Assembly (NCBI GenBank): GCA_036501665.1
Contig: DASXZW010000104.1
Coordinates: forward strand, 1-64,000
DNA: 64,000 nt
Origin: DATAUD01 sp036501665
Lineage (GTDB): Bacteria > Verrucomicrobiota > Verrucomicrobiia > Limisphaerales > Palsa-1400
Reading direction: 5' to 3'
In this document: positions 26,826-36,169 of the stretch, piece after piece
Layout: every line of letters starts with the position of its first letter
How positions within the stretch are numbered: position 1 is the first letter of the stretch
Made by a program: the position numbers and the translations under genes
Notes under the pieces: generated by a model
Seen by the model: only the letters and a program-made list of their open reading frames with translations
Told to the model about the DNA's origin: nothing
The model's database searches: none

Positions 26826-26880
26826 AACATAGTATTTATTATTTTTCATTTCATTCCTTCCAATACAGCAAATGCGCCAA
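26813..26880 (-). mobile_element. Tail remnant of a second Y1-transposase element
   Basis: Read on the minus strand, the sequence repeats the last codons and right end of the Y1 element (compare 24380-24449), including ACAGCAAATGCGCC against the reverse complement of the intact gene end. Only about 68 bases remain, with several substitutions. The rest of this copy is absent and the sequence passes directly into an RHS-like fragment. Confidence 0.75.
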
Positions 26881-27032
26881 TAAGCGAAGGAAATGGACGG
26901 CGCGGATGCGATGGAACTGAGGAGATTGAGGTAATCATACTGTTTGACCGTCGTCATCCGCGTCGTTCCGCCCTGGGCAAAGGCAATTTGCCCCACCAAC
27001 GGCGAATTGGCAACATACCGATACATCACGCT
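26881..27032 (-). pseudogene. RHS/YD-repeat protein fragment
   Basis: About 48 residues on the minus strand read YRYVANSPLVGQIAFAQGG, then TTRMTTVKQYDYLNLLSSIA. This is the repeat pattern of RHS/YD-repeat proteins (NSPLV.QI ... RMTT.KQYDYLN.L.SI). A stop codon lies just upstream in frame, and the downstream side runs into the transposon tail, so this is an isolated fragment of a much larger gene. Confidence 0.65.
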
Positions 27033-27100
27033 TGTTCTTCAATAAGAAAATCGCCGCAGGGTCAAGGCACCCATCTCAAACGAATGGTCATCGGGACTTA

Positions 27101-27130
27101 TTGACGTGAAATTCTTCTGAACCCTATACT
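27101..27130 (+). promoter_or_regulatory. Promoter candidate for the MFS gene
   Basis: TTGACG at 27101-27106 and TATACT at 27125-27130 are separated by 18 bases, a good sigma-70-type layout, about 90 bases before the start codon. The truncated copy of this locus near 23.3 kb keeps the same block as TTAACG and TAAATA, i.e. weakened. Confidence 0.5.
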
Positions 27131-27219
27131 GTCAAACTCTCGATGAATCCCGACGACGATCAGACGTGGCACAGACGAAATTCGCCTGAAGTGAGCAGCT
27201 TCGGAATAACCACCTGTCC

Positions 27220-28467
27220 ATGACCCAAAAACGTCTCAGCGACCTGTCATCGCTCCAATGGAAATCCGGCATCGCCGCGTGGATGGGCTGGTTTTTCGAC
27301 GGGCTGGACATTCATCTTTACACGCTGGTCGCCGCCCCGTTCGTGGCGCATTTGCTCAACGTCGCCAATCCCGGGGATCCGCTCGTAAAAAAATACAGTT
27401 CGTGGATACAGGCTTCGTTTCTCATCGGCTGGGCGGTCGGCGGCGGATTTTTTGGGCGGCTCGGAGATCGCATTGGACGCAGTCGCGCGTTGGGCCTGAC
27501 CATTCTGACTTACGCCGCCTTCACGGGGCTTTCCGTCTTTGCGCAAACCTGGTGGCAGTTATTGATCTTTCGATTTGTGTCCGCGCTTGGAATCGGCGGC
27601 GAATGGGCCGTCGGCGCCTGCCTGCTTTCAGAAACGTGGCCGAGACGCTGGGGCCCGTGGATTGCGGCGGTGCTGCAATGCGGGGTCAATGTCGGAATCC
27701 TCTGCGCGTGCCTCTTCAATTACGCATTGGCGGCGTATCCGGCGAAGTATCTTTTCCTCGTCGGAATTATTCCCGCGCTGATCGTCTTCTGGATTCGCAA
27801 GCACGTCCCCGAACCCGACGAATGGCGCGCCGCCCAAAAATCCTCAGTGGCCAAACCCTCCATCGGTGAGTTATTCCGTGGCGACCAGGCCCGCATCACC
27901 CTCCTGACAACAATTGTTTGTTCTCTGACGCTGACTGGCTGGTGGGCATTCTTATTTTGGAACCCCCAACATCTGCAAAGCCTCCCCGAACTCGCCTCCT
28001 GGGCTCCCGCCGCAAAACGGCAATTGGTGACGAAGTCGTTTTTCCTCGTCATTTTTGTGTCGATGGCAGGGAATTATTTCTTTTCATGGCTCGCCACATT
28101 TTTCGGCTACCGCCGCGTCATCCTCGGAGGCTCCCTGGCCTTCGCCGCGTCGTTTTACTTGACATACCACACCCCGCGCGGCCACGAGACGCTAATGGTT
28201 CTGTTGCCCGTAATCGGCTTCTGTTCAGGAATCTTCGGTTTATTCACAATGTACCTGCCGCCGCTATTCCCCACCTTGCTCCGCACCACAGGAGCCGGCT
28301 TCTGTTTCAACATCGGCCGCATCGCCGCCGCCATCGGCACAGTCGTTTTCGGCCTCTACCTCCAAATCGGCGATTTCCGCCCAGCCTTGATGTCCATCGG
28401 CGCGCTATTTGTGCTCGCCGCCATCGTCTCAATTTTCCTCCCGGAGGAAAATCCTGATATCTCTTAG
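27220..28467 (+). CDS. MFS transporter, metabolite:H+ symporter type
   Basis: This 415-residue protein has about 12 membrane helices. The N-terminal half holds the family signature WFFDGLDIHLYTLVAAPFV, the loop GRLGDRIGRSRALGLTI (MFS motif A) and SALGIGGEWAVGACLLSE, typical of the metabolite:H+ symporter/sugar-acid carriers. It should import an organic acid or sugar derivative; the substrate cannot be read from the sequence. A second, truncated copy of its first 27 codons lies at 23329. The 3' end overlaps the convergent thioredoxin-domain gene by four bases. A good promoter stands upstream. Confidence 0.85.
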   Translation: MTQKRLSDLSSLQWKSGIAAWMGWFFDGLDIHLYTLVAAPFVAHLLNVANPGDPLVKKYSSWIQASFLIGWAVGGGFFGRLGDRIGRSRALGLTILTYAAFTGLSVFAQTWWQLLIFRFVSALGIGGEWAVGACLLSETWPRRWGPWIAAVLQCGVNVGILCACLFNYALAAYPAKYLFLVGIIPALIVFWIRKHVPEPDEWRAAQKSSVAKPSIGELFRGDQARITLLTTIVCSLTLTGWWAFLFWNPQHLQSLPELASWAPAAKRQLVTKSFFLVIFVSMAGNYFFSWLATFFGYRRVILGGSLAFAASFYLTYHTPRGHETLMVLLPVIGFCSGIFGLFTMYLPPLFPTLLRTTGAGFCFNIGRIAAAIGTVVFGLYLQIGDFRPALMSIGALFVLAAIVSIFLPEENPDIS

Positions 28468-30521
28468 GACTCCGAAGCCATCGCTTTCTTGACGGATTCC
28501 GCATCCCCTGCCGGAGGCAAACAGGCGTTCCCTGTACAGACAAAAACAACAGGCCCGCTTTTTCCAATGAGCGACTTCGCGAATTCCTCAACAGCCCCGG
28601 AATTTCCAAGAACAACTTTGTTCGGATGATAAACTCCATGCACCGCCCGCAACAAAATCTTCGTTTCAGCATGGCTCGGATCGCCAGCGACAACAGCGCG
28701 CCTCACGCCTTGTAAATGAAATGCAAGCCCGATGAGCATATGAGGCACCGCCTGCGGCAATTGGTTCAAGCGCGGAGCAAAAAGCCGCAGAGTCTTTTCA
28801 GCGGCCTCCGCGAATGCCTTCCGCCCCGAAATTTCCGCAAGCCTCAGCAATGCCAACGCCGCAACGGAATTTCCCGAAGGCTCCGCGCCGTCGTAATCAT
28901 CCTTCAAACGTAGAATCAATTCATGGTCGCCCGCCGCGCTGTCGTAAAAGCCGCCGTTTTCCGCATCGAAAAATTTGGCCAGCATAGTTTCCACCAGCGC
29001 AATGGCGAAATCCAAATGCCCCGGCTCCAGCGTCGCTTCGTAGAGATCAATCGTCCCCGCGCAAAGATTCGCATACGCGCTCAGAAGTTGCACAGAGTCC
29101 CGCTTGCCGTCTCTCCACCGGTGATAAAGCGTGCGCGTCTTTTCGTCCCAAAGTTCTCTTCGCAGAAACGCAATATTCCTCTCCGCCGCGGTGCGGAAGG
29201 ATTCGTCACCAAGCACGGAATAAGCGCGAGCCAACGCGCCCAACATCATCCCGTTCCACGAAGCCAGCACTTTGTCGTCCAGATGCGGACGGACCCGTTT
29301 TGCCCGAGCCTCAAACATTTTCCACTTCGCCGAAGCCAGTAATTTTTCTTCATCCTCCGTCAAATCCGGCGTCACAATGCTCAAGACATTCTGATTCGGC
29401 AACGGGTCGGGGTCGCTGTGATCGACAAAATTTCCCTGTGGCGTCAATCCAAAATATCTTGCGGCGACTTCTGTTTCTTCTTTTGTCAAAACTTGGGAAA
29501 GATCGTTCGTCGTCCAGCAATAAAACTTTCCTTCCTTGCCTTCGCTGTCGGCGTCTTCCGCGGAATAAAATCCGCCGCCGGGATGCGTCATATCGCGCAG
29601 GAGATATTGAATAATGCCGCGGGCCGTTTCGGCGTGGTGCGAATCTCCGCTCACAAGCCACGCGTCAAGATAAAGATTCAGCAGTTGCGCATTGTCGTAG
29701 AGCATTTTCTCGAAATGCGGCACCAGCCATTGCGCATCGACCGAATAACGCGCAAACCCGCCGCCAAGTTGATCATAAATCCCGCCCGCCGCCATGCGCT
29801 CGCAAGTGGTGAGCACCATGTTGACGCCCTCCTTGTCTCCGGTTCGCATGGCATGGTTCAGTAGAAACAGCGGCTCGCTGGGCCGGGGAAACTTCGGCGC
29901 GTTGCCAAATCCGCCGTTGTGGTAATCATATTGACGCTTGAAGATGATGGCGACGTTGTCGAGCACTGCGGGTGAAAGCTCCGGATCGCCGGCATCTTGC
30001 GTCGTCAGCGAAGAAAGTTGTTCATAAAAGCTCGCGGAGGTTTCCAGAACTTTGTCGCGCCGATCCTCCCAAAGCTTCGCGATCTGCCGCAACACATCAA
30101 TAAAACTCGCCATGCCGTGTCGGGCTTGCGGCGGGAAGTATGTTCCGCCATAAAACGGCTTCAGGTCTGGCGCCAAAAAACAATTCAACGGCCAACCTCC
30201 CTGGCCGGAAAGCGCCTGGACCGCCGTCATGTAAATTTTATCCACGTCGGGCCGCTCCTCCCGGTCCACTTTAATGCTGACGAAATGGGCGTTGAGAAAA
30301 TCGGCGATTTTCTGGTCCTCAAAAGATTCCCGCTCCATGACGTGACACCAATGACAGGTTGAATAGCCAATGCTCAGGAAAATCGGCTTGTTCTCAGAGC
30401 GGGCTTTTGCGAACGCCTCTTCGCCCCACGCAAACCAATCCACCGGATTGTGTTGGTGTTGTAATAAGTAAGGCGATTTCTCGCGCGATAAACGGTTCGT
30501 ATGGGCGGGCTGAGCCGACAT
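28464..30521 (-). CDS. Thioredoxin-domain protein, YyaL/SPATA20 (DUF255) family
   Basis: About 685 residues from the ATG at 30521 (an upstream frame extension to 30572 has no family support). It begins NRLSREKSPYLLQHQHNPVD, followed by the thioredoxin-like active region SIGYSTCHWCHVMERESFED. The CHWCH motif and the following EERPDVDKIYM block are diagnostic of DUF255. The rest is an (alpha/alpha)-barrel like N-acylglucosamine epimerases (GGIYDQLGGGFARYSVDAQW, SAEDADSEGKEGKFYCW, DDKVLASWNGMMLGALARAY). The biochemical role of the family is unknown; its fold suggests a redox or carbohydrate-linked enzyme in the cytoplasm. It converges on the MFS gene, and its start is 74 bases from the divergent Fsr-like gene. 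Confidence 0.9.
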   Translation of the reverse strand: MSAQPAHTNRLSREKSPYLLQHQHNPVDWFAWGEEAFAKARSENKPIFLSIGYSTCHWCHVMERESFEDQKIADFLNAHFVSIKVDREERPDVDKIYMTAVQALSGQGGWPLNCFLAPDLKPFYGGTYFPPQARHGMASFIDVLRQIAKLWEDRRDKVLETSASFYEQLSSLTTQDAGDPELSPAVLDNVAIIFKRQYDYHNGGFGNAPKFPRPSEPLFLLNHAMRTGDKEGVNMVLTTCERMAAGGIYDQLGGGFARYSVDAQWLVPHFEKMLYDNAQLLNLYLDAWLVSGDSHHAETARGIIQYLLRDMTHPGGGFYSAEDADSEGKEGKFYCWTTNDLSQVLTKEETEVAARYFGLTPQGNFVDHSDPDPLPNQNVLSIVTPDLTEDEEKLLASAKWKMFEARAKRVRPHLDDKVLASWNGMMLGALARAYSVLGDESFRTAAERNIAFLRRELWDEKTRTLYHRWRDGKRDSVQLLSAYANLCAGTIDLYEATLEPGHLDFAIALVETMLAKFFDAENGGFYDSAAGDHELILRLKDDYDGAEPSGNSVAALALLRLAEISGRKAFAEAAEKTLRLFAPRLNQLPQAVPHMLIGLAFHLQGVRRAVVAGDPSHAETKILLRAVHGVYHPNKVVLGNSGAVEEFAKSLIGKSGPVVFVCTGNACLPPAGDAESVKKAMASES

Positions 30522-30595
30522 GAGCGCAACATACCGTTGCCCAATTGCCACGCAACCCTTTTGCGTACGCACCGGTTTTGCCCTACAGTGGCCGG

Positions 30596-31855
30596 ATGGG
30601 TTCGGAAACGATTGCGGCGCCGGAAGCAGCCGCCAGACTAGAAGCGGAGAGGACAGTGATGTCCGTTCTGCTGGCGATCAGTTTTTGCCACATGCTCAAC
30701 GACACGATTCAGTCGCTAATTTCAGCGATATATCCCGTCGTGAAGGAAACGTTTCACCTCAATTACACCCAGGTCGGCCTCATCACGTTGACGTTCCAAA
30801 TGACCGCGTCGTTGCTGCAACCGCTGGTGGGATTCTACACCGACAAGCGCCCGCATCCGTATTCGCTCGCAATCGGCATGTGTTTAACTTTGTGCGGATT
30901 GGTGTTGCTCTCGATGGCAGGAAGTTTCCATGTCTTGCTGATTTCGGTGGCGTTGGTGGGAATGGGATCATCGGTCTTCCATCCCGAAGCGTCGCGAATG
31001 GCGTATATGGCGGCAGGCGTCCGGCACGGATTTGCGCAAGCGGTTTTTCAAGTCGGCGGAAATACCGGCAGTTCGCTGGGACCGCTTATGGCCGCGCTCA
31101 TTGTCGTCGGGCCGAGTGCTCAGTCGCGTGTGTTGTGGTTTTCGGTGGCAGCGGTAATCGCGATTGTCGTTCTCTGGAACATCGGCCATTGGTACAAGCA
31201 GAATACTTTTCGGCTCAAACCAAAGCCTCGCAAAGCAGCCTCGCAAGGCCACGTCGAATTGTCGCGACGCAAAGTGGCTTTCTCCATCGCGATTTTGGTC
31301 ATTTTGATCTTCTCAAAATATTTTTATCTCGTGAGCCTGAGCAGCTATTACACATTTTATCTCATCTCGAAGTTCCATGTCTCGATTCAAAGCGCGCAGA
31401 TTTATCTGTTCGTGTTCCTGCTGTCAGTCGCGGCGGGGACATTCATCGGCGGGCCGGTCGGCGACCGCATCGGGCGCAAATACGTGATCTGGGTGTCAAT
31501 ACTCGGTGTGGCGCCATTCACATTGATCCTCCCGCACGTTGGCCTCGCATGGACCGCCGTTCTATCGGTGGTGATTGGCCTTGTCCTGTCGTCCGCGTTT
31601 ACGGCGATCCTTGTTTTCGCGCAGGAGTTGGTTCCGGGCAAAGTCGGTATGATCGCGGGCTTGTTCTTCGGCCTGGCTTTTGGAATGGGCGGACTCGGTT
31701 CCGCAGTCTTGGGCCACCTGGCCGACAAGACCAGCATCGAGTTTGTCTATAAAGTCTGCGCGTTCCTGCCCTTGATTGGACTTTTGGCCGGGTTCCTGCC
31801 GAACCTCGCGCCGCCAGCCAAGGCAAATCACCACCCAGAGCCTGCTACTGATTAA
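30596..31855 (+). CDS. fsr: Fosmidomycin-resistance-like MFS exporter
   Basis: About 419 residues from the ATG at 30596; another ATG at 30659 is possible. The first helix region (SVLLAISFCHMLNDTIQSLI) and the block SSVFHPEASRMAYMAAGVRH match the Fsr group of MFS exporters, where 'H-x-x-ND' and 'FHPE' are conserved. Twelve helices are predicted by eye, with a central loop (KPKPRKAASQ). Family knowledge: Fsr gives resistance to fosmidomycin when overproduced, and many homologues have unknown natural cargo. The last 11 bases overlap the convergent GspC-like gene. Confidence 0.82.
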   Translation: MGSETIAAPEAAARLEAERTVMSVLLAISFCHMLNDTIQSLISAIYPVVKETFHLNYTQVGLITLTFQMTASLLQPLVGFYTDKRPHPYSLAIGMCLTLCGLVLLSMAGSFHVLLISVALVGMGSSVFHPEASRMAYMAAGVRHGFAQAVFQVGGNTGSSLGPLMAALIVVGPSAQSRVLWFSVAAVIAIVVLWNIGHWYKQNTFRLKPKPRKAASQGHVELSRRKVAFSIAILVILIFSKYFYLVSLSSYYTFYLISKFHVSIQSAQIYLFVFLLSVAAGTFIGGPVGDRIGRKYVIWVSILGVAPFTLILPHVGLAWTAVLSVVIGLVLSSAFTAILVFAQELVPGKVGMIAGLFFGLAFGMGGLGSAVLGHLADKTSIEFVYKVCAFLPLIGLLAGFLPNLAPPAKANHHPEPATD

Positions 31856-32447
31856 GTCTAGTTCGTCGCATGGGGCCTGCAAAACCGCCGGAAGCCCTCT
31901 GACCCGCGCCGGGAAATTGGTACGCCGACCTTCTCGGAACCTCTTCCGCCGCATGATTAAAAGCAGTTCCCGGAAACAGGCGGGACTTCGCGGGGACGCT
32001 ATTTTTCGGCGGCGCTCCGGCCAGCTTAAGGGAATCATTTTTCAACGTGAGCGTCGCAGGCGTCCCGCTGTTCAAAATATCAACTTCGCCCGCGTCCTCG
32101 CGAATCTGTAGAACTTCGAGGATGCCGTCCTTTTGGCCCTCGGACAAATCGTAATAGATCGGTTCCTTTTTCTTGTCCTTCGAGATGCAGGCAAATAGAG
32201 CGTGCGTTGATTTCCCAATTTTTAGAAAGCCGGAGAGCTTGATGTCCGGAAGTTCCGTCTTTGGAAACACAAGCGCAGGCGGAGGAGGAAGCGGCCTTAA
32301 ATGAAAGACGTTCCTTTCGCTGATCACGGTGTAAGGATTGGCTTCGTCAACACGACGAGGTGTCGTGGCTCGAAGCGTCCCGCCCAGCACGAAAAAAGGG
32401 AGCCACACCAGTAACCGTGATGCTGCTCTGACATTCATCGTCATCAA
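31845..32447 (-). CDS. GspC/PulC-like periplasmic protein, uncertain
   Basis: The 200-residue product has a signal or anchor sequence (LLVWLPFFVLGGTLRA). Residues about 42-130 run 'ISERNVFHLRPLPPPP', 'IKLSGFLKIGKSTHALFACI' and 'LSEGQKDGILEVLQI ... DILNSGTPATLTL'. This order (ERN.F, a short strand about an 'f-G.' turn, then 'h.eGq....I..I....V.I...G') is like the HR domain of GspC, or PilP-type proteins. The last 50 residues are basic and disordered. No other secretion genes adjoin, so it may be a stand-alone homologue. The name is tentative. Confidence 0.5.
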   Translation of the reverse strand: MMTMNVRAASRLLVWLPFFVLGGTLRATTPRRVDEANPYTVISERNVFHLRPLPPPPALVFPKTELPDIKLSGFLKIGKSTHALFACISKDKKKEPIYYDLSEGQKDGILEVLQIREDAGEVDILNSGTPATLTLKNDSLKLAGAPPKNSVPAKSRLFPGTAFNHAAEEVPRRSAYQFPGAGQRASGGFAGPMRRTRLNQ

Positions 32448-32555
32448 ATATATTCGACCTCCTCTCCAACACCAACGGATAATTAAAGTTGCGGCCCCGT
32501 ACTTTGCTCTTTGAACTCCGTGCCTGCGCCGGTATAACCACCGCGGTATTCATAT

Positions 32556-35500
32556 ATGAGCGTTCCTCCAAACAGTGGTGTCTCAGCCCCCGGCAACGCG
32601 CGACCGCGCGGCGCAAAAAAGCTGATGGCCGCGAATCGCAACGAAATTGCGGTCCGCGTCTTTCGCGCTGCGACCGAACTCGGTTTGCGCACTGTCGCGA
32701 TCTACGCGCAGGAAGACCGGCTGAGCATCCACCGGTTCAAGGCAGACGAAGCTTATCTTGTCGGCCAGGGGAAAGGGCCCGTCAGCGCGTACCTCGATGT
32801 CGAGGGAATTGTCGCGCTGGCAAAGGAAAAGGAAGTCGATCTCATCCATCCGGGTTACGGGTTCCTGGCGGAAAATGCCGATTTCGCCCGCGCTTGCGCG
32901 GCAGCGGGGATTACTTTTGTCGGTCCCCGTCCGGAAATTATCGAGTTGATGGGCAACAAGGTCGCGGCCCGCGCGCTCGCCCAGAAGATCAATGTCTCGA
33001 CGCTGCCGGGAACCGAGGAACCAGTGAAGGACCGCGCCGCCGCCCTCAAGATCGCGCAGGAAATCGGTTACCCGCTGATCATCAAGGCGGCTTTTGGCGG
33101 CGGCGGACGCGGAATGCGCGTCGTGCATAAGGCATCGGAACTTGGCCATTTGCTCGATGAAGCCCAGGGCGAGGCAGGACGGGCCTTTGGCAATTCCGCC
33201 GTCTTTCTGGAAAAATACATCCCGCGCACAAAGCATATTGAAGTTCAAATTCTAGGCGACAAGCACGGGAATGCGGTTCATTTGCACGAGCGCGATTGCT
33301 CCGTGCAGCGACGGCATCAAAAAGTCATCGAAATCGCGCCTTCGAGCGGACTCGACGACGCTGTTCGCAAAGACCTGTGCGACGCCGCTGTCAGCATGGC
33401 GCGGGCTGTCAAGTATGACAATGCCGGGACGGTTGAATTTCTTTATGACCTCGACAAACACCAATGGTTTTTCATCGAGGTCAATCCGCGCATCCAGGTC
33501 GAGCACACAGTAACCGAAGTCATCACCGGTATTGATCTGGTGCGTTCACAAATTCTCATCGCGCAAGGCCACGCCTTGCACGGCGGCGAAGTTAATTTGC
33601 CGCCTCAGGCGGAGATTCCACGGATCGGCTTCGCAGTTCAGGCGCGCGTAACAACCGAGGACCCGGAAAATAAATTCACTCCCGACTACGGCAAAATCCT
33701 GACGTATCGCTCGACGGGCGGTTACGGTGTGCGCCTTGACGGCGGCATGGGTTACGCGGGCGCGGTGGTCACGCCATTTTACGATTCGCTCCTTGTCAAG
33801 ATCACCGGCTACGGGCGCACTTTCGATCATGCTCTGCAACGGGTGGATCGGGCTTTGCGGGAATTCCGAATTCGAGGCGTCAAAACGAATATTCCATTTC
33901 TCGAAAACGTCATTGCCAATCCCGTTTTCCGATCCGGCCAGGCGACCACCACTCTGATTGACACGACGCCTGAGCTTTTCCAATTCAAGTCGCGCCGCGA
34001 CCGCGCCACAAAATTGCTTTCGTTCCTTAGCGATGTCATCGTCAACGGCAATCCTCAAGCCAAGGGACATCGGCTCAAGGCGCCGTTTCTCCCGGTCGCC
34101 CTCCCCGCCTACGACAAAAAGGCCGCTCCTCCTCCAGGCTCGCGCCAGTTGCTTCTCAAAATGGGCGCGAAGAAATTCGCCCAATGGACCCGCGATCAAA
34201 AACGGTTGCTCGTCACTGACACAACTTCCCGCGACGCACACCAATCGTTGCTCGCGACGCGCGTTCGCTCTTTCGACATGCTCGCCATCGCCCCGGCAGT
34301 TGCCCGGCGCACACCGGAACTTTTCAGTTTGGAAATGTGGGGCGGAGCGACGTTTGACACCGCCATGCGGTTCCTGCACGAGGACCCTTGGACGCGTTTG
34401 CGGGAATTACGCGAACAAATTCCAAACATCTGTTTTCAGATGCTTTTTCGCGGGGCCAACGCGGTCGGATATTCCAATTACCCCGACAATGCGGTGGCCG
34501 GATTTGTCAAACATTCGGCGGCATCCGGCATGGATATCTTTCGCGTTTTCGATTCGCTTAATTACACGCCCAACCTGAAAGTCGCGATGGAAGCGGTGCA
34601 GGATACGCACGCAATTTGCGAAGCCGCGATCTGCTACACCGGCGACATCCTGGATCCTTCGCGGACAAAATATTCGCTCAAATACTATGTCAAACTCGCC
34701 CGCGAATTGGAAAAAATGGGCGCGCATTTTCTGGCGATCAAAGATATGGCGGGCCTTTGCCGTCCGTTCGCAGCACGCGCTTTGGTTAAGGCGCTCAAGG
34801 AGGAATTGGATATCCCGATTCATTTCCACACGCACGACACCAGCGGTGTGAATTCCGCTTCCGTGCTTCAAGCCAGCGAGGCTGGGGTCGATGTGGTTGA
34901 TCTCGCCATTGCTTCTATGAGCGGTTCGACCAGCCAGCCAAATCTCAATTCGATTGTCGCCGCACTTCTTCACACACCGCGCGAAACCGGATTGGACCTC
35001 ACAACCCTCAACGAATTTTCCGATTATTGGGAAAACGTCTGCGCCTATTACGCGCCGTTCAACACCGCGCCCCGCAGCGGCACTGCGGATGTTTATAGCC
35101 ACGAAATGCCCGGCGGCCAATACACCAATCTTAAGGAGCAAGCTGCGAGCATGGGCCTGGCGCATCGCTGGCAGGAAATCGCCCGCACTTACACAGAGGT
35201 CAACGCGCTTTTCGGCGACATCGTCAAAGTCACCCCGAGCAGCAAAGTGGTCGGGGATATGGCGATGTTTTTGATTTCGCGCGGCATCCGTCCCGCCGAC
35301 GTGTTGAACCTTGAGCCTGGCGAGACGCCATTTCCCGCTTCTGTAATTGACATGCTTATTGGGAATCTCGGCCAGCCTTCCGGCGGCTGGCCAAAGAAAT
35401 TGCAGAAGATCGTTCTCGGCGATCAAAAGCCGATTCGCGGTCGCCCTGGCGCGGGGTTGAAGCCGTTGAACCTCAAGAAAATCAAAGACGACGTTTCGCA

Positions 35501-36053
35501 GAAAATTAAGCACGAAGCCACGGACGATGATCTCTTCAGTCATCTGATGTATCCGGAGGTTTTTGCGGAATTCGTGAAGTTCAAGCGCGATTACAGTGAT
35601 GTGTCGGTGCTCCCGACGCCGGCTTTCTTTTACGGCCTCAAACCGGGCGAGGAAATTTCGGTTGATATCGAGACTGGCAAAACGCTCTTTATCAAACTGA
35701 TTCATGTCGGCAACATTGACATTGATGGCCGCCGCACCGTGACCTTTGAGTTGAACGGCATGACACGCGAAGCGACCGTTGCCGATCGTTCCGTTCAATC
35801 GAAGGCGAAAACTCGTGCCAAGGCCGACCCTGCCGATCCGCTGCAAGTCGGCGCTCCGATTCCGGGTTTGATTACCGCAGTCGCGGTCAGCGTCGGAGCC
35901 AAGGTTGCTAAAGGCGACAAACTGGTTACGTTGGAAGCAATGAAAATGCAAAGCACCATCTACGCTTCGGGCGATGGAACGGTGGACAGCATTTTTGCGC
36001 AAGTCGGAGACAAGGTGGAAAGCAAGGACTTGCTGATGAAGCTGCGAAAATAA
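32556..36053 (+). CDS. pyc: Pyruvate carboxylase
   Basis: The 1165-residue protein carries all parts of single-chain pyruvate carboxylase. Residues 1-470 are the biotin carboxylase domain (KLMAANRNEIAVRVFRAATE, PGYGFLAENADFARAC, IIKAAFGGGGRGMRVV, FIEVNPRIQVEHTVTEVITG). The carboxyltransferase domain starts near residue 550 (LLVTDTTSRDAHQSLLATRV, LEMWGGATFDTAMRFLHEDP, FHTHDTSGVNSASVLQASEA). A biotinyl domain follows at the end with Lys1130 in LEAMKM. It makes oxaloacetate from pyruvate with ATP and bicarbonate to refill the TCA cycle, in the cytoplasm. Start ATG at 32556; no partner subunit is needed. Its 3' flank carries a REP-like repeat. Confidence 0.96.
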   Translation: MSVPPNSGVSAPGNARPRGAKKLMAANRNEIAVRVFRAATELGLRTVAIYAQEDRLSIHRFKADEAYLVGQGKGPVSAYLDVEGIVALAKEKEVDLIHPGYGFLAENADFARACAAAGITFVGPRPEIIELMGNKVAARALAQKINVSTLPGTEEPVKDRAAALKIAQEIGYPLIIKAAFGGGGRGMRVVHKASELGHLLDEAQGEAGRAFGNSAVFLEKYIPRTKHIEVQILGDKHGNAVHLHERDCSVQRRHQKVIEIAPSSGLDDAVRKDLCDAAVSMARAVKYDNAGTVEFLYDLDKHQWFFIEVNPRIQVEHTVTEVITGIDLVRSQILIAQGHALHGGEVNLPPQAEIPRIGFAVQARVTTEDPENKFTPDYGKILTYRSTGGYGVRLDGGMGYAGAVVTPFYDSLLVKITGYGRTFDHALQRVDRALREFRIRGVKTNIPFLENVIANPVFRSGQATTTLIDTTPELFQFKSRRDRATKLLSFLSDVIVNGNPQAKGHRLKAPFLPVALPAYDKKAAPPPGSRQLLLKMGAKKFAQWTRDQKRLLVTDTTSRDAHQSLLATRVRSFDMLAIAPAVARRTPELFSLEMWGGATFDTAMRFLHEDPWTRLRELREQIPNICFQMLFRGANAVGYSNYPDNAVAGFVKHSAASGMDIFRVFDSLNYTPNLKVAMEAVQDTHAICEAAICYTGDILDPSRTKYSLKYYVKLARELEKMGAHFLAIKDMAGLCRPFAARALVKALKEELDIPIHFHTHDTSGVNSASVLQASEAGVDVVDLAIASMSGSTSQPNLNSIVAALLHTPRETGLDLTTLNEFSDYWENVCAYYAPFNTAPRSGTADVYSHEMPGGQYTNLKEQAASMGLAHRWQEIARTYTEVNALFGDIVKVTPSSKVVGDMAMFLISRGIRPADVLNLEPGETPFPASVIDMLIGNLGQPSGGWPKKLQKIVLGDQKPIRGRPGAGLKPLNLKKIKDDVSQKIKHEATDDDLFSHLMYPEVFAEFVKFKRDYSDVSVLPTPAFFYGLKPGEEISVDIETGKTLFIKLIHVGNIDIDGRRTVTFELNGMTREATVADRSVQSKAKTRAKADPADPLQVGAPIPGLITAVAVSVGAKVAKGDKLVTLEAMKMQSTIYASGDGTVDSIFAQVGDKVESKDLLMKLRK

Positions 36054-36103
36054 ATCAACAAAATCCCGTGCGTTTCAACAAACACCGCAGCCGCGAATTT
36101 CAG

Positions 36104-36131
36104 GGTAGGGACGCCTCGCCGAGGCGTCCGC
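36104..36131. repeat. REP-like hairpin with GTAG head, copy 2
   Basis: Identical over 28 bases to copies at 11174 and 60538: head GGTAGG and palindrome GACGCCTCGCCGAGGCGTC. It sits in the 116-base gap between pyruvate carboxylase and fabI. Confidence 0.8.
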
Positions 36132-36169
36132 GATCTGCAGATTAACTTAACCGCTTTAACTCGAAAATT

